Shown here: piece by piece, positions 43,608-52,786 of the stretch
Position numbering within the stretch: the stretch's first letter is position 1
Layout: every line of letters begins with the position of its first letter
From: Geoanaerobacter sp964528055
GTDB lineage: Bacteria; Desulfobacterota; Desulfuromonadia; Geobacterales; DSM-12255
NCBI GenBank assembly: GCA_964528055.1
Contig: CAZGQM010000017.1
Span: forward strand, 1-64,000
Direction of reading: 5' to 3'
Length of the DNA: 64,000 nucleotides
The notes under the pieces: model-generated
What the model was told of the DNA's origin: nothing
What the model saw: only the letters and a program-made list of their open reading frames with translations
Databases searched by the model: none
Translations under genes and position numbers: made by a program

Positions 43608-45734
43608 TTGAAACGCTTCTTCGTGCCGATCCTTTTGATTCTGGCAGCTCCTTTGCTTATTTTTGCCAAGGATTATAGGCAGGTAACCTATCAGACCGAA
43701 AATGCCGGACCGGTAATCTTCGATCATGATGTCCACGTCAAAAAACTCGCCAATGACTGCACGGTCTGTCACAACACCCTCTACAAGATAGCTGCAAAGA
43801 ACCCTACTACCTCCATGGCCGACATGGAGAAGGGAAAATCGTGCGGCTTCTGTCACAACAAGGTCAAAGCGTTTCCTCTTCCCGAATGCGTCCGCTGTCA
43901 CATCGTCGATAAGGTTCCAATGGTTATCCCTGACTTCGGGACCTTGCTATTCGACCATAAATTCCATCTTGGGCTGTATACCTGCAGCGACTGTCACAAC
44001 AAGTTATACATTGCAAAATCGGGGAAGAACCCCCATATCACCATGAAGCAGATGGAGGAGGGGAAATCATGCGGGGTCTGCCATGATGGAAAGACAGGCT
44101 TTTCGGTAAAAGGTGAGTGCACCCGCTGTCATGCGGTCAAGGATATCAAATACCCGGTTGCCTCACCTTTCAGTCACGACTACCACCTCAAAATGTTCGG
44201 CTGTTACGATTGCCACAGCAAACTGTTCATTGCCGGACCCAATGCCAAACGATACACCATGCGCGAGATGGAGACAGGCAGTTCATGTGGCGGGTGCCAC
44301 GATGCAAAGACCGCCTTTTCGGTAAAAGGGGATTGCATCCGTTGCCACAGCAAGCCCGAGGATGTGAAGTACGATGAGTCGAAGGCCTTGTTCCCGCATG
44401 ACTACCATCTGACCATCTATCGCTGCAACGATTGCCACAGCGGAATTTACACCGCTGGTCCCCGGCGGACCCCCTATACGATGGCGGACATGGAAAAGAA
44501 GATCGGACGTTCATGCGGTGCCTGCCACGAAGGCGATGTGGCCTTTTCAGCCTGGGGGAGTTGCGAACGTTGCCACAAAAGTACCAAGGAGCTGGATTGG
44601 AAGGTTGAGGGTGGCGGGCGTGTGATATTCAGCCACAAGTATCACATGGATAAGAAATACCGCTGCGACAGCTGTCATTTCAAGTATTTCCCCACAGGGA
44701 CCATGGTAAAGCGCTTCACCATGAAGCAGATGGAGAAGGGTGAATCGTGCGGCGGTTGCCATGATGGCAAACAGGCCTTCAATGTAACAGGGAGCTGTGA
44801 CCGCTGTCATCCGGTGAAGGATGTCAATTTCATCCTGGATGCCAAGTTCTCGCACCCGTATCATTATGCGCTTTACTCGTGCAGTGCCTGCCACAACAAG
44901 CTCTTCATAGACGGCCCGGGAAACAAGAGCCGGACCATGGTCGATATGGAGAGAGGACTTTCCTGTGGAGGATGTCACAATGCCAAGGAGGCATTCGATG
45001 TTACCGGAAGTTGCGGTCGCTGCCACAGCTCCGCTCCGGAACTTCAGATCTTGTCGAAGGGAGCCGGACCGACCCCTTTCAGTCACAAGGTGCATGTTGC
45101 CCTTTACAAGTGCGATGATTGTCACAACAAGGTCTTTACCACTGGTGTAGCTGCCAAGCGCTACAGTATGGCCCAGATGGAGGCGGGGAAGTCTTGCGGC
45201 GAATGCCATAACGATAAGGCTGCCTTTACTGCAGCTTCCAGCTGCACACGCTGCCATCCGGTAAAGGATATCCCGTACAAGGCCTGGGGAGGGCTTTTCA
45301 AGCACACAGCCCATATCTCACTCTACAAGTGCTCAAAGTGTCATGACGATATTTTTGTGGCCGGGCCCGGCAGGCGCTCCTATACCATGCCCAACATGGA
45401 GGAGGGGAAGTCGTGCGGTGCCTGCCATGACGGCAAAGAGGCTTTTTCCGTAAAGGGTGACTGCGACAAGTGTCATCCAAATACCAAGGCGATCAAGTAC
45501 GAGTTTCCCGACAAGAAGACAAGCAGTGTCCTGTTCAGTCACAAGGTTCACAAAGATAAGGACTACAAGTGCAAGGACTGCCATTACAAGATATTTGCAA
45601 CCGGTGTGAATCGGAGGTCGTTCACCATGAGCGAAATGGCTGCCGGCAAGTCTTGCGGTGCCTGTCACAGTTACAACATTACCGGCAGCCCCAACTGCCA
45701 GAGGTGCCACAGCGCCGAGGCTGACTCAAGGTAG
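43608..45734 (+). CDS. 27-heme c-type cytochrome of nine c7-like modules
   Basis: The 708-residue protein has a signal peptide (MKRFFVPILLILAAPLLIFA) and 27 CxxCH heme motifs. They form nine repeats of about 75 residues, each with an early His (FSHxxH), a CxxCH, the spacer R-x-YTMxxMExGxSCGxCH, and a final CxRCH, as in triheme cytochrome c7 modules. It is probably a periplasmic or outer-surface electron wire in metal or electrode respiration. G. sulfurreducens is known to encode a 27-heme cytochrome of this kind. It lies between a chemosensory operon and leuS. No lipobox is visible. Confidence 0.93.
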   Translation: MKRFFVPILLILAAPLLIFAKDYRQVTYQTENAGPVIFDHDVHVKKLANDCTVCHNTLYKIAAKNPTTSMADMEKGKSCGFCHNKVKAFPLPECVRCHIVDKVPMVIPDFGTLLFDHKFHLGLYTCSDCHNKLYIAKSGKNPHITMKQMEEGKSCGVCHDGKTGFSVKGECTRCHAVKDIKYPVASPFSHDYHLKMFGCYDCHSKLFIAGPNAKRYTMREMETGSSCGGCHDAKTAFSVKGDCIRCHSKPEDVKYDESKALFPHDYHLTIYRCNDCHSGIYTAGPRRTPYTMADMEKKIGRSCGACHEGDVAFSAWGSCERCHKSTKELDWKVEGGGRVIFSHKYHMDKKYRCDSCHFKYFPTGTMVKRFTMKQMEKGESCGGCHDGKQAFNVTGSCDRCHPVKDVNFILDAKFSHPYHYALYSCSACHNKLFIDGPGNKSRTMVDMERGLSCGGCHNAKEAFDVTGSCGRCHSSAPELQILSKGAGPTPFSHKVHVALYKCDDCHNKVFTTGVAAKRYSMAQMEAGKSCGECHNDKAAFTAASSCTRCHPVKDIPYKAWGGLFKHTAHISLYKCSKCHDDIFVAGPGRRSYTMPNMEEGKSCGACHDGKEAFSVKGDCDKCHPNTKAIKYEFPDKKTSSVLFSHKVHKDKDYKCKDCHYKIFATGVNRRSFTMSEMAAGKSCGACHSYNITGSPNCQRCHSAEADSR

Positions 45735-45810
45735 TTACCGAGCGGAAACCAAATGCCCGCATTATTTATTTAGCCTACTTGATCATACATATTGCTGAGC
45801 GGAGGATAGC

Positions 45811-48288
45811 GTGGAGGAGAGATACAACCCGAAGATCGTAGAAGAGAAATGGCAGAGCCACTGGGAAACCGGCAAGAGCTTCAAGGTAAGCCACGATGAG
45901 AGCAGAAAAAAGTATTATCTGTTGGAGATGTTCCCTTATCCATCTGGTAGGATTCATATGGGGCATGTCCGGAACTACTCAATCGGGGATGTCGTGGCAC
46001 GCTTCAAGCGGTTGAACGGTTTCAACGTGCTTCATCCCATGGGGTGGGATGCCTTCGGGATGCCGGCAGAGAATGCGGCCATACAGAACAAGAGCCACCC
46101 GGCGACCTGGACCCATGAGAACATTGCCTACATGCGCGTCCAGCTCAAGAAGATGGGGCTCTCCTATGACTGGGACCGCGAGCTTGCCACCTGCAACGTT
46201 GAGTACTACCGGTGGGAGCAGAAACTGTTCCTGGAGATGTATGAGAAGGGGCTTGCCTACAAGCGGAATGCTGCCGTCAACTGGTGCCCAAAATGCGAGA
46301 CCGTACTGGCAAATGAACAGGTTGAGGATGGCTGCTGCTGGCGCTGTGACAGCGAGGTGAACCAGAAGGAGCTTGACCAGTGGTTCTTCCGGATTACGGA
46401 TTATGCCGAAGAGCTTCTGGAGTGGACCAACAAGCTCCCCGGTTGGCCGGAGCGCGTTCTGACCATGCAGCGCAACTGGATCGGCAAAAGTTACGGCTGT
46501 GAGATCGACTTCCCCCTTGAAGGGAAGGAGAGAGCCATACGTGTTTTCACCACCCGCCAGGATACCCTGTTCGGCGCTACCTTCATGTCGCTGGCACCGG
46601 AGCATCCTCTGGCTCTGGAACTGACCACGCCTGAGCAGCGACCGGCTGTCGAGGCTTTCATCGAAAAGGTACGAAAGACCGAGAAGTCGGCGCGTACCGC
46701 AGACGACCTTGAGAAGGAAGGGGTTTTTACCGGCTCCTACTGTATCAATCCGGTAACCGATCGGAGGATGCCGGTCTACCTTGCAAATTTTGTTCTGCTC
46801 GACTATGGCACCGGCGCGGTCATGGCTGTGCCTACCCATGACCAGCGCGATTTCGAATTTGCGAAGAAATACGACCTGCCGCTGCAGGTAGTTATCCAGC
46901 CTCCTGGCGAGCAGCTCGATTCCGCGACTATCACTGCCGCATTCACGGCAGAGGGGATCATGGCCAACTCGGGACAATTCGACGGTATCGGGAGCCTTGA
47001 TGCCAAAGAGAAGATAGCAGACTATCTGCAGGAGAAAGGTATCGGCACCAAGACGGTGAATTTCCGGCTGCGCGACTGGCTGATCTCTCGCCAGCGTTAC
47101 TGGGGCAATCCGATACCGGTGATCTACTGTGCCTCTTGCGGTGTGGTACCGGTTCCCGAGAGCGAGCTTCCGGTGGTTCTTCCCAAGGATGTTGCGTTTA
47201 CCGGCGAAGGGGGTAACCCGCTTGCCAGGCTTGAATCCTTTGTAAATGTTCCCTGTCCCAGGTGCGGCAAGCCGGCCCGTCGTGAAACCGATACCATGGA
47301 CACCTTCGTACAGTCCTCCTGGTACTTCCTCCGTTACTGTTGCCCGACATTTCTGGATGGACCGGTTGAAAAGAAAGAGTCGGAATACTGGATGTCGGTT
47401 GACCAGTACATCGGTGGTATCGAACACGCGGTTCTGCACCTGTTGTATGCCCGCTTTTTCACCAAGGTGATGCGCGATCTGAGGTACGTTGACATTGACG
47501 AGCCGTTCACCAATCTGCTCACGCAGGGTATGGTGATCAAGGATGGCGCAAAGATGAGCAAATCCAAGGGGAACGTTGTCGATCCGAATGCCCTGATAGA
47601 AAAGTACGGCGCCGACACCGCACGGCTCTTCTCCCTCTTTGCCGCCCCGCCTGAGAAAGATCTTGACTGGAGCGATCATGGTGTCGAGGGGAGCTATCGC
47701 TTCCTGAACCGGGTCTGGAAACTGCTCTTTGAGCTTTTGCCGATCATTTCGAAATCAGCCCCCCCTCTTGATCCGTCGACTCTCACGGATGCCGGCAAGG
47801 GGCTCCGCAGGGTGGTTCACAAGACCATCCGCAAGGTGACCGAGGATGTGGGGGAGAGGTTCCACTTCAATACCGCCATTTCGGCGATAATGGAGATGGT
47901 CAACGCCTTGAGCTCCTTTGAGCCGAAGAATGCTCCGGCCAACCTGCCGGTGCTCAAGGAGTCTGCGGATGCGCTGGTACTTATGCTGGTCCCCTTTGTC
48001 CCCCACTTCGCGGAGGAGCTTTGGGAGACCCTCGGGCATGTCGGCGGCGTGGAGGCAAAAGGGTGGCCTGCCTACGATGCAGCAGCGGCAGAAGACGAGG
48101 AGTTGCTGGTGGTACTGCAGGTGAACGGCAAACTGCGCGGCAAGGTGACCGTCCCTGTTGGGGTCACACAGGAGACGGTCCAGCAGTTGGCCCTCTCAGA
48201 TCCGAAGATACAGATCTACCTTGAGGGGAAGACGATCCGAAAGGTCATCTATGTCCCAGGGAAGCTCCTGAATATTGTTGTCGGCTGA
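45811..48288 (+). CDS. leuS: Leucyl-tRNA synthetase
   Basis: The 825-residue class I synthetase attaches leucine to tRNA-Leu. The HIGH motif is HMGHVRNYSIGD near residue 51, the zinc-binding region is CPKCETVLANEQVEDGCCWRC, the editing CP1 domain lies in the middle (TRQDTLFGATFM) and the KMSKS loop is KDGAKMSKSKGNVVDP near residue 575. It starts with GTG, preceded by GGAGGATA. The length is complete. A strong terminator follows. Confidence 0.98.
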   Translation: MEERYNPKIVEEKWQSHWETGKSFKVSHDESRKKYYLLEMFPYPSGRIHMGHVRNYSIGDVVARFKRLNGFNVLHPMGWDAFGMPAENAAIQNKSHPATWTHENIAYMRVQLKKMGLSYDWDRELATCNVEYYRWEQKLFLEMYEKGLAYKRNAAVNWCPKCETVLANEQVEDGCCWRCDSEVNQKELDQWFFRITDYAEELLEWTNKLPGWPERVLTMQRNWIGKSYGCEIDFPLEGKERAIRVFTTRQDTLFGATFMSLAPEHPLALELTTPEQRPAVEAFIEKVRKTEKSARTADDLEKEGVFTGSYCINPVTDRRMPVYLANFVLLDYGTGAVMAVPTHDQRDFEFAKKYDLPLQVVIQPPGEQLDSATITAAFTAEGIMANSGQFDGIGSLDAKEKIADYLQEKGIGTKTVNFRLRDWLISRQRYWGNPIPVIYCASCGVVPVPESELPVVLPKDVAFTGEGGNPLARLESFVNVPCPRCGKPARRETDTMDTFVQSSWYFLRYCCPTFLDGPVEKKESEYWMSVDQYIGGIEHAVLHLLYARFFTKVMRDLRYVDIDEPFTNLLTQGMVIKDGAKMSKSKGNVVDPNALIEKYGADTARLFSLFAAPPEKDLDWSDHGVEGSYRFLNRVWKLLFELLPIISKSAPPLDPSTLTDAGKGLRRVVHKTIRKVTEDVGERFHFNTAISAIMEMVNALSSFEPKNAPANLPVLKESADALVLMLVPFVPHFAEELWETLGHVGGVEAKGWPAYDAAAAEDEELLVVLQVNGKLRGKVTVPVGVTQETVQQLALSDPKIQIYLEGKTIRKVIYVPGKLLNIVVG

Positions 48289-48315
48289 AGGCTCGGTTGA
48301 ATGTGCATATCAGCG

Positions 48316-48354
48316 AAGACCCGGCAGGCTTCCAATCCCTGCCGGGTCTTTTTG
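48316..48354 (+). terminator. Terminator after leuS
   Basis: AAGACCCGGCAGG (48316-48328) pairs perfectly with CCTGCCGGGTCTT (48338-48350), followed by a short T-run. The loop has nine bases. It starts 27 bases after the leuS stop. Confidence 0.92.
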
Positions 48355-48373
48355 TGCGTAGCTCCGATAAGGG

Positions 48374-48401
48374 TTGTGAATCCCCCCGAGTATGGCATAA
48401 T
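48374..48401 (+). promoter_or_regulatory. Sigma-70-type promoter of the GH13 gene
   Basis: TTGTGA (48374-48379) and CATAAT (48396-48401) are spaced by 16 bases and lie about 60 bases before the GH13 start codon, directly after the leuS terminator. The -10 box matches five of six positions. Confidence 0.55.
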
Positions 48402-48460
48402 CTCTACAGTTACCGCAGATCAAGCGTTGCCACGATTCTTCCCCAATGCCAGAGGGATTC

Positions 48461-51400
48461 ATGAATGTAACTACTACTAAAAACGACTATTTCCCGTATC
48501 AGCTCCAGATACGAAAGGCTGCCTGGCGCTCCATGGGGCTTGCAGAGGTTTCAGCCGACATTCGCGAGAGAAAACTCCCGCCGGTGATGTTCTACCGCGA
48601 ACTTGCCCGTCGCCTCTCCGATCGGCCCGGTCGTACCATGCCGCCGGTGCAGGCGGGCATGCTCAACCTCTATGCGCTTCTTACCCGGGTATACCGCTAT
48701 CTCTGCGACCGCTATCTGCTGGAGCAGCATCCGGGGCTTCTCTTGACGGTACTGGAACGGTCCGGTTTCGCTGCCGGTTCACCGGAGTACGCCGAGCTGG
48801 CAGGCCGCTTTTGCGGGATCTTCCCCCCGGGTGCTGTTCTGAGTGGAGAGTTTGAAGACGGTTTCCTGTGGCTGGGCAAGGACGATCCGGCATGTACGCG
48901 TCGACAGCTGGTTGCGCGGGAGATGCTTCTTCTGGTGCTGGCTGGAGAAAATCGTGCACTGGACCCTTTCAGAGAGATACTCGACGATGCGGAGTTGACT
49001 GCTACCAGTCGGTATCGGCAGGCCGTGGCTGCACTGGAACTGGAACTCTCCAAGGCGCCGAGCGTTGACCCCTTTGACCTGACGCTGCCTGAGCTGCTCA
49101 GGCTTCCTCTAAGGTCTGCCCCCGATTCGCTCTACGATCAGCTGGAGTATGTCCGGGGCAAATGGCGGGCCGTATTGCCGGAAGAGATGCTCCTTGAGAT
49201 TCAGATAGCATTTGTCGTAGTTGAGCAGGAGAGCCGGGTCTTCGCTCCGCGGGGCGAACCGGGGAGCATCGATGTACTGGAATTCGGCCGTGGTGCGGGT
49301 GCTGTAGCGACCAACGATTACTACCCGGAGCCTGAGAGTTTCTCCGCAGATACTGACTGGATGCCCAATGTGGTGCTGCTGGCCAAGATGGTCTATGTCT
49401 GGCTTGGGCAGCTCTCCAAGGAGTATGGTGCGGAGATCAAACGGCTGGACCAGATACCGGATGCCGAGCTGGACAGGCTGGCAGGATGGGGTGTGACCGG
49501 TCTCTGGCTCATAGGGCTCTGGGAACGCTCTCCCGCATCCCAGCAGATTAAGCAGCTCTGTGGGAATCCGGATGCCATCTCCTCGGCGTATTCTTTGTTC
49601 GACTATGCCATTGCACATGATCTGGGTGGGGAGGGGGCGCTCTGGAATCTCAAGGAGCGGGCGCTAAAGCGGGGCATCCGCCTGGCGAGCGACATGGTGC
49701 CCAACCATACCGGCATCTACTCCAAATGGATCATCGAGCACCCTGAGTGGTTCGTGCAGCTCGACTATCCGCCGTACCCCGGTTACAGCTTCACCGGGCC
49801 GGACCTGTCGTCGTCACCCGAGATCAGCATCCATATCGAGGACGGCTACTGGGAGCGGCGAGATGCAGCCGTGGTCTTCAAGCTCTACGACCATCGGGAC
49901 AAGAGGACACGCTACATCTACCACGGCAACGACGGCACCAGCACCCCCTGGAACGACACTGCCCAGCTGAACTACCTCAACCCCGAGGTGCGCGAGGCAG
50001 CAATCGGCACCATTCTTCACGTGGCGAGGATGTTCCCGATCATCCGTTTCGACGCAGCCATGACCCTCTCGAAGAAGCATTACCAGCGGCTCTGGTTTCC
50101 GCAGCCCGGGCATGGCGGAGTGGCCTCTCGTGCCGACTACGGCATGTCACGGGATCAGTTCGATTCTTCCATGCCCGAGGAGTTCTGGCGCGAGGTGGTG
50201 AACCGTGTGGCGGGCGAGGCCTCCGACACCCTGCTTCTGGCCGAGGCATTCTGGCTCATGGAGGGGTATTTCGTCCGCACCCTCGGGATGCACCGGGTCT
50301 ACAACAGCGCCTTCATGAACATGCTGAAGAAGGAGGAGAACGCCAAATACCGGCAGACCATCAAAAACGTCCTTGAGTTCAACCCGCAGGTGCTGCAGCG
50401 TTTCGTCAACTTCATGAACAACCCGGATGAGAAGACTGCGGTTGAGCAGTTCGGCAAGGAGAACAAATACTTCGGTGCCTGCGTCCTGCTTGTGACCATG
50501 CCGGGGCTACCGATGCTCGGCCATGGTCAGGTGGAGGGTTTGCACGAGAAGTACGGGATGGAGTACAAGCGCGCCTATTGGGATGAGCCGGTAGACGAGC
50601 ATCTGGTACGGGAGCACGAGCGACGGATCTTTCCGCTGATGCGGCGGCGCTGGCTTTTTTCCGGAGCGACCAGCTTTGTCCTCTACGATTTCTGGGTCGG
50701 CACGGCCGTAAACGAGGATGTCTTTGCCTATTCCAACCGGGTAGGCGACCAGCGGGCAGTCATCCTCTATCACAACAGATTCGCCTCTACTGCCGGATGG
50801 ATAAGGACATCAACCTCGTTTGCCTGCAAGGCAGACAGCGGAGAAATGGAACTGCGCCAGACGACGCTGGGGGATTCCCTCGGATTCAAGGGGGATGGAA
50901 GGCATTACTACATCTTTCGCGACCATGCCTGCGGCCTGGAGTACATCCGCAACGGCAGGGAGCTCTGCGAGCAGGGGATGTTCGTGGAGATGCAAGCCTA
51001 CGAATACCACGTCTTCCTCGATTTCAGAGAGATTTGGGACGACGAATACGGCACCTGGGGGAGGCTCTGTCACCAGCTGGAGGGGCGACCGGTCTTCTCC
51101 ATGGATGAGGAGGTTAAGCAGCTCAGATATGCTCCGCTCATTCACCTCTTGCGGAATCTTCTCGACAGTCATAGCGGGCTGCTGACAGGCGCATTTGCTG
51201 AACTCGATGCCAAGAGCCTTGACAAGGTGAGATCCGCTTTCGCCATAGATCTGGCTGCATTCATGGATACCCTGGCAGGGCAGGCAGAGCTGACAGCCGA
51301 CTCCCGGCCGATCATTGACGGGGTGATGAAGGAGCTGAGCTGGCTTGAAGCGCATCTTGGAACGGTCGAGAAATCCATCTCCCCGGCAGGTTACACCTCG

Positions 51401-51922
51401 CGCCTGCTGGCATTTGCATGGCTCTGTCTGCACCGCATCGGCGAACTGGAAGAGGCAGATGAGCCGGCAGCTGCAACGACAGAGCTGGTCGAACGATACG
51501 GGCTTGCCCGCCCCTTCCAGGAAGAGCTCTATGCCGAAGGTGGTGGTGCGGATGATCCGCTCTCTCTCCTTGACGTCCCCTCACTCATGCTGCTTCTCTC
51601 GGCCATGCTGCACTGGCAGGAGCTGCTGGCGCTGACTCAGGACGAGCAGGAGGATTGGATGCAGGACCTCCTCTCCGACCGCGCTGTTGCAGCTTTCATC
51701 GGTCGGCACACAAGCGGCGGTTTCGAGTGGTTCGTAAAGGAGCGCTGGGAGCTTCTGGTGCAGAGCCTTACGCTTGCCGCTCTGATGAATGAGGCGGGTG
51801 CATCAAAGAGCGGCAAGGTTTCACCTGCCCGGCTGAAGGCTTTGCGCAATGCTGAGAAGTCGCTGATAGAGCGTGCTGCTGCAGCCGGCTACCAGGTGGG
51901 CCTTTTTCTGCTTCACCACTGA
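48461..51922 (+). CDS. Large GH13 (alpha-amylase family) protein
   Basis: The 1153-residue protein has a glycoside hydrolase 13 barrel in its middle third: region I SDMVPNHTG near residue 411, region II IIRFDAAMTL near residue 527 with the nucleophile Asp, region III LLLAEAFWLMEG near residue 592 with the acid Glu, and a region IV-like FVNFMNNPDEK, in which the usual NHD is altered to NNPD. About 330 residues before the barrel and 400 after it match nothing I recognise. No signal peptide is seen, so it is probably cytoplasmic and acts on glycogen or malto-oligosaccharides. ATG at 48461 follows AGAGGG. Confidence 0.75.
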   Translation: MNVTTTKNDYFPYQLQIRKAAWRSMGLAEVSADIRERKLPPVMFYRELARRLSDRPGRTMPPVQAGMLNLYALLTRVYRYLCDRYLLEQHPGLLLTVLERSGFAAGSPEYAELAGRFCGIFPPGAVLSGEFEDGFLWLGKDDPACTRRQLVAREMLLLVLAGENRALDPFREILDDAELTATSRYRQAVAALELELSKAPSVDPFDLTLPELLRLPLRSAPDSLYDQLEYVRGKWRAVLPEEMLLEIQIAFVVVEQESRVFAPRGEPGSIDVLEFGRGAGAVATNDYYPEPESFSADTDWMPNVVLLAKMVYVWLGQLSKEYGAEIKRLDQIPDAELDRLAGWGVTGLWLIGLWERSPASQQIKQLCGNPDAISSAYSLFDYAIAHDLGGEGALWNLKERALKRGIRLASDMVPNHTGIYSKWIIEHPEWFVQLDYPPYPGYSFTGPDLSSSPEISIHIEDGYWERRDAAVVFKLYDHRDKRTRYIYHGNDGTSTPWNDTAQLNYLNPEVREAAIGTILHVARMFPIIRFDAAMTLSKKHYQRLWFPQPGHGGVASRADYGMSRDQFDSSMPEEFWREVVNRVAGEASDTLLLAEAFWLMEGYFVRTLGMHRVYNSAFMNMLKKEENAKYRQTIKNVLEFNPQVLQRFVNFMNNPDEKTAVEQFGKENKYFGACVLLVTMPGLPMLGHGQVEGLHEKYGMEYKRAYWDEPVDEHLVREHERRIFPLMRRRWLFSGATSFVLYDFWVGTAVNEDVFAYSNRVGDQRAVILYHNRFASTAGWIRTSTSFACKADSGEMELRQTTLGDSLGFKGDGRHYYIFRDHACGLEYIRNGRELCEQGMFVEMQAYEYHVFLDFREIWDDEYGTWGRLCHQLEGRPVFSMDEEVKQLRYAPLIHLLRNLLDSHSGLLTGAFAELDAKSLDKVRSAFAIDLAAFMDTLAGQAELTADSRPIIDGVMKELSWLEAHLGTVEKSISPAGYTSRLLAFAWLCLHRIGELEEADEPAAATTELVERYGLARPFQEELYAEGGGADDPLSLLDVPSLMLLLSAMLHWQELLALTQDEQEDWMQDLLSDRAVAAFIGRHTSGGFEWFVKERWELLVQSLTLAALMNEAGASKSGKVSPARLKALRNAEKSLIERAAAAGYQVGLFLLHH

Positions 51923-51957
51923 CAAACAACAGCGCAACCAATGAAAGGAGTCATATC

Positions 51958-52176
51958 ATGGGTGTTGCCTTACAGCTAGACAAAATGAGCCTTGCCGACA
52001 AACTGCAAACGATGGAAACTCTTTGGGACGACCTTTGCCACCACGTGCATGATATCGCCGTTCCCGAATGGCACCACGAGGTACTTGCCGTTCGTGAAGC
52101 GGACCTTCTGGAAGGTAAAGATCGTTTCAGTGACTGGGAGGCTGCCAAGGAAACGATCCGCGAGTCAGTAAAGTGA
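51958..52176 (+). CDS. Antitoxin-like addiction module component (TIGR02574-type)
   Basis: The 72-residue protein matches the small putative addiction module component family: KMSLADKLQTMETLWDDLC at the start and VPEWHHEVLAVREADLLEGKDRFSDWEAAKETI at the end. Members pair with a RelE/ParE-type toxin gene just downstream. AAAGGAG precedes the ATG. Here the downstream frame begins like such a toxin but ends after 27 codons, so this looks like an orphan antitoxin. Confidence 0.8.
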   Translation: MGVALQLDKMSLADKLQTMETLWDDLCHHVHDIAVPEWHHEVLAVREADLLEGKDRFSDWEAAKETIRESVK

Positions 52177-52256
52177 AGATTCGCATCCTTGATGCTGCCC
52201 AACCTGTCTCTTGCGTACAATCAACCGTTTGGCCCTTCCCACGGAATATACCATGA
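52173..52256 (+). pseudogene. Broken RelE/ParE-type toxin remnant
   Basis: The GTG at 52173 overlaps the antitoxin stop in GTGA, as in intact modules. The first ten residues, MKIRILDAAQ, look like the start of RelE/ParE toxins of this type. The frame then changes character (PVSCVQSTVWPF) and stops at 52254. No continuation of the toxin was found in any frame up to 52426. The reading as a decayed toxin rests on a short match and position. Confidence 0.45.
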
Positions 52257-52275
52257 TATCTCGTAGTGCTATTCC

Positions 52276-52310
52276 GATATTTCATGGCAGAAATCAATTG
52301 TTGAAATATC
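52276..52310. repeat. 9-bp inverted repeat
   Basis: GATATTTCA (52276-52284) is repeated in inverted orientation as TGAAATATC (52302-52310) with 17 bases between, in the gap after the toxin remnant. It is AT-rich and has no T-run. Function unknown. Confidence 0.4.
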
Positions 52311-52373
52311 CAGCAACGAAACCGGATTCAGTTGTATGCGCTTCGGGATAAATGTTTCATTTTGGCAGATCCC

Positions 52374-52395
52374 CAGTTCACGCGCGCGTGAACTG
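52374..52395. promoter_or_regulatory. Perfect 22-bp palindrome, possible operator
   Basis: The 22 bases are a perfect palindrome with half-site CAGTTCACGCG. It lies 31 bases before the start codon of a small secreted protein, where a dimeric repressor or activator could act on a promoter. No clear -35 and -10 boxes were found around it. Confidence 0.5.
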
Positions 52396-52426
52396 TTCAA
52401 CAACGAGTTGGGCAACAGGAGGGAAA

Positions 52427-52786
52427 ATGAAAAGAGTCGCAGCTAATCTCACCATAGGTTCTCTGCTCCTTTCAGTGGTGTCAGTAGCAGGAGCAGAAGA
52501 GTTGATTGGATGGATGAAGGAGAAGATTAATCAAAGGGATGTGAATGCCATATTTCGGTATGAAGTTGACGGTAAGACTTACTATGGATTGAGTATATTG
52601 GGCAAGGATGTGATGTACCCCCTTTATGATGCTGCAGGCAATTACGTATGTTCTCCGAGTGGGGGCCTTACGGGCCGTGGTGATGGGAAATGTCCAGAGT
52701 TACGTATGAAGATACAGCAACAAGAACAAGTGAAAATTTGGGAAAAGCTAGAAAGTCGAAAGAGTAGAAGTCAGGAGAACGAGTAG
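52427..52786 (+). CDS. Small secreted protein of unknown function
   Basis: The 119-residue protein has an apparent signal peptide (KRVAANLTIGSLLLSVVSVAGA, cleavage after AGA near residue 22). The mature part is charged, with VNAIFRYEVDGKTYYGLSILGKDVMYPLYDAAGNYVCSPSGG, two cysteines that could form a disulfide, and a lysine/glutamate-rich tail ending SRSQENE. I do not recognise a family. A strong AGGAGGG site precedes ATG at 52427; the frame is open upstream to 52352 but lacks a ribosome site. It stands alone between the antitoxin and the large ATP-grasp gene. Confidence 0.6.
   Translation: MKRVAANLTIGSLLLSVVSVAGAEELIGWMKEKINQRDVNAIFRYEVDGKTYYGLSILGKDVMYPLYDAAGNYVCSPSGGLTGRGDGKCPELRMKIQQQEQVKIWEKLESRKSRSQENE

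Noticed and set aside
43700..45720. Periodic repeats as a CRISPR or satellite array
   Set aside because: The periodicity comes from the repeated heme modules of one coding frame.
45979..47679. 566-codon open frame on the minus strand inside leuS
   Set aside because: It is antisense to a full-length leuS with all synthetase motifs, and its translation shows no domain. Long antisense frames are common in GC-rich genes.
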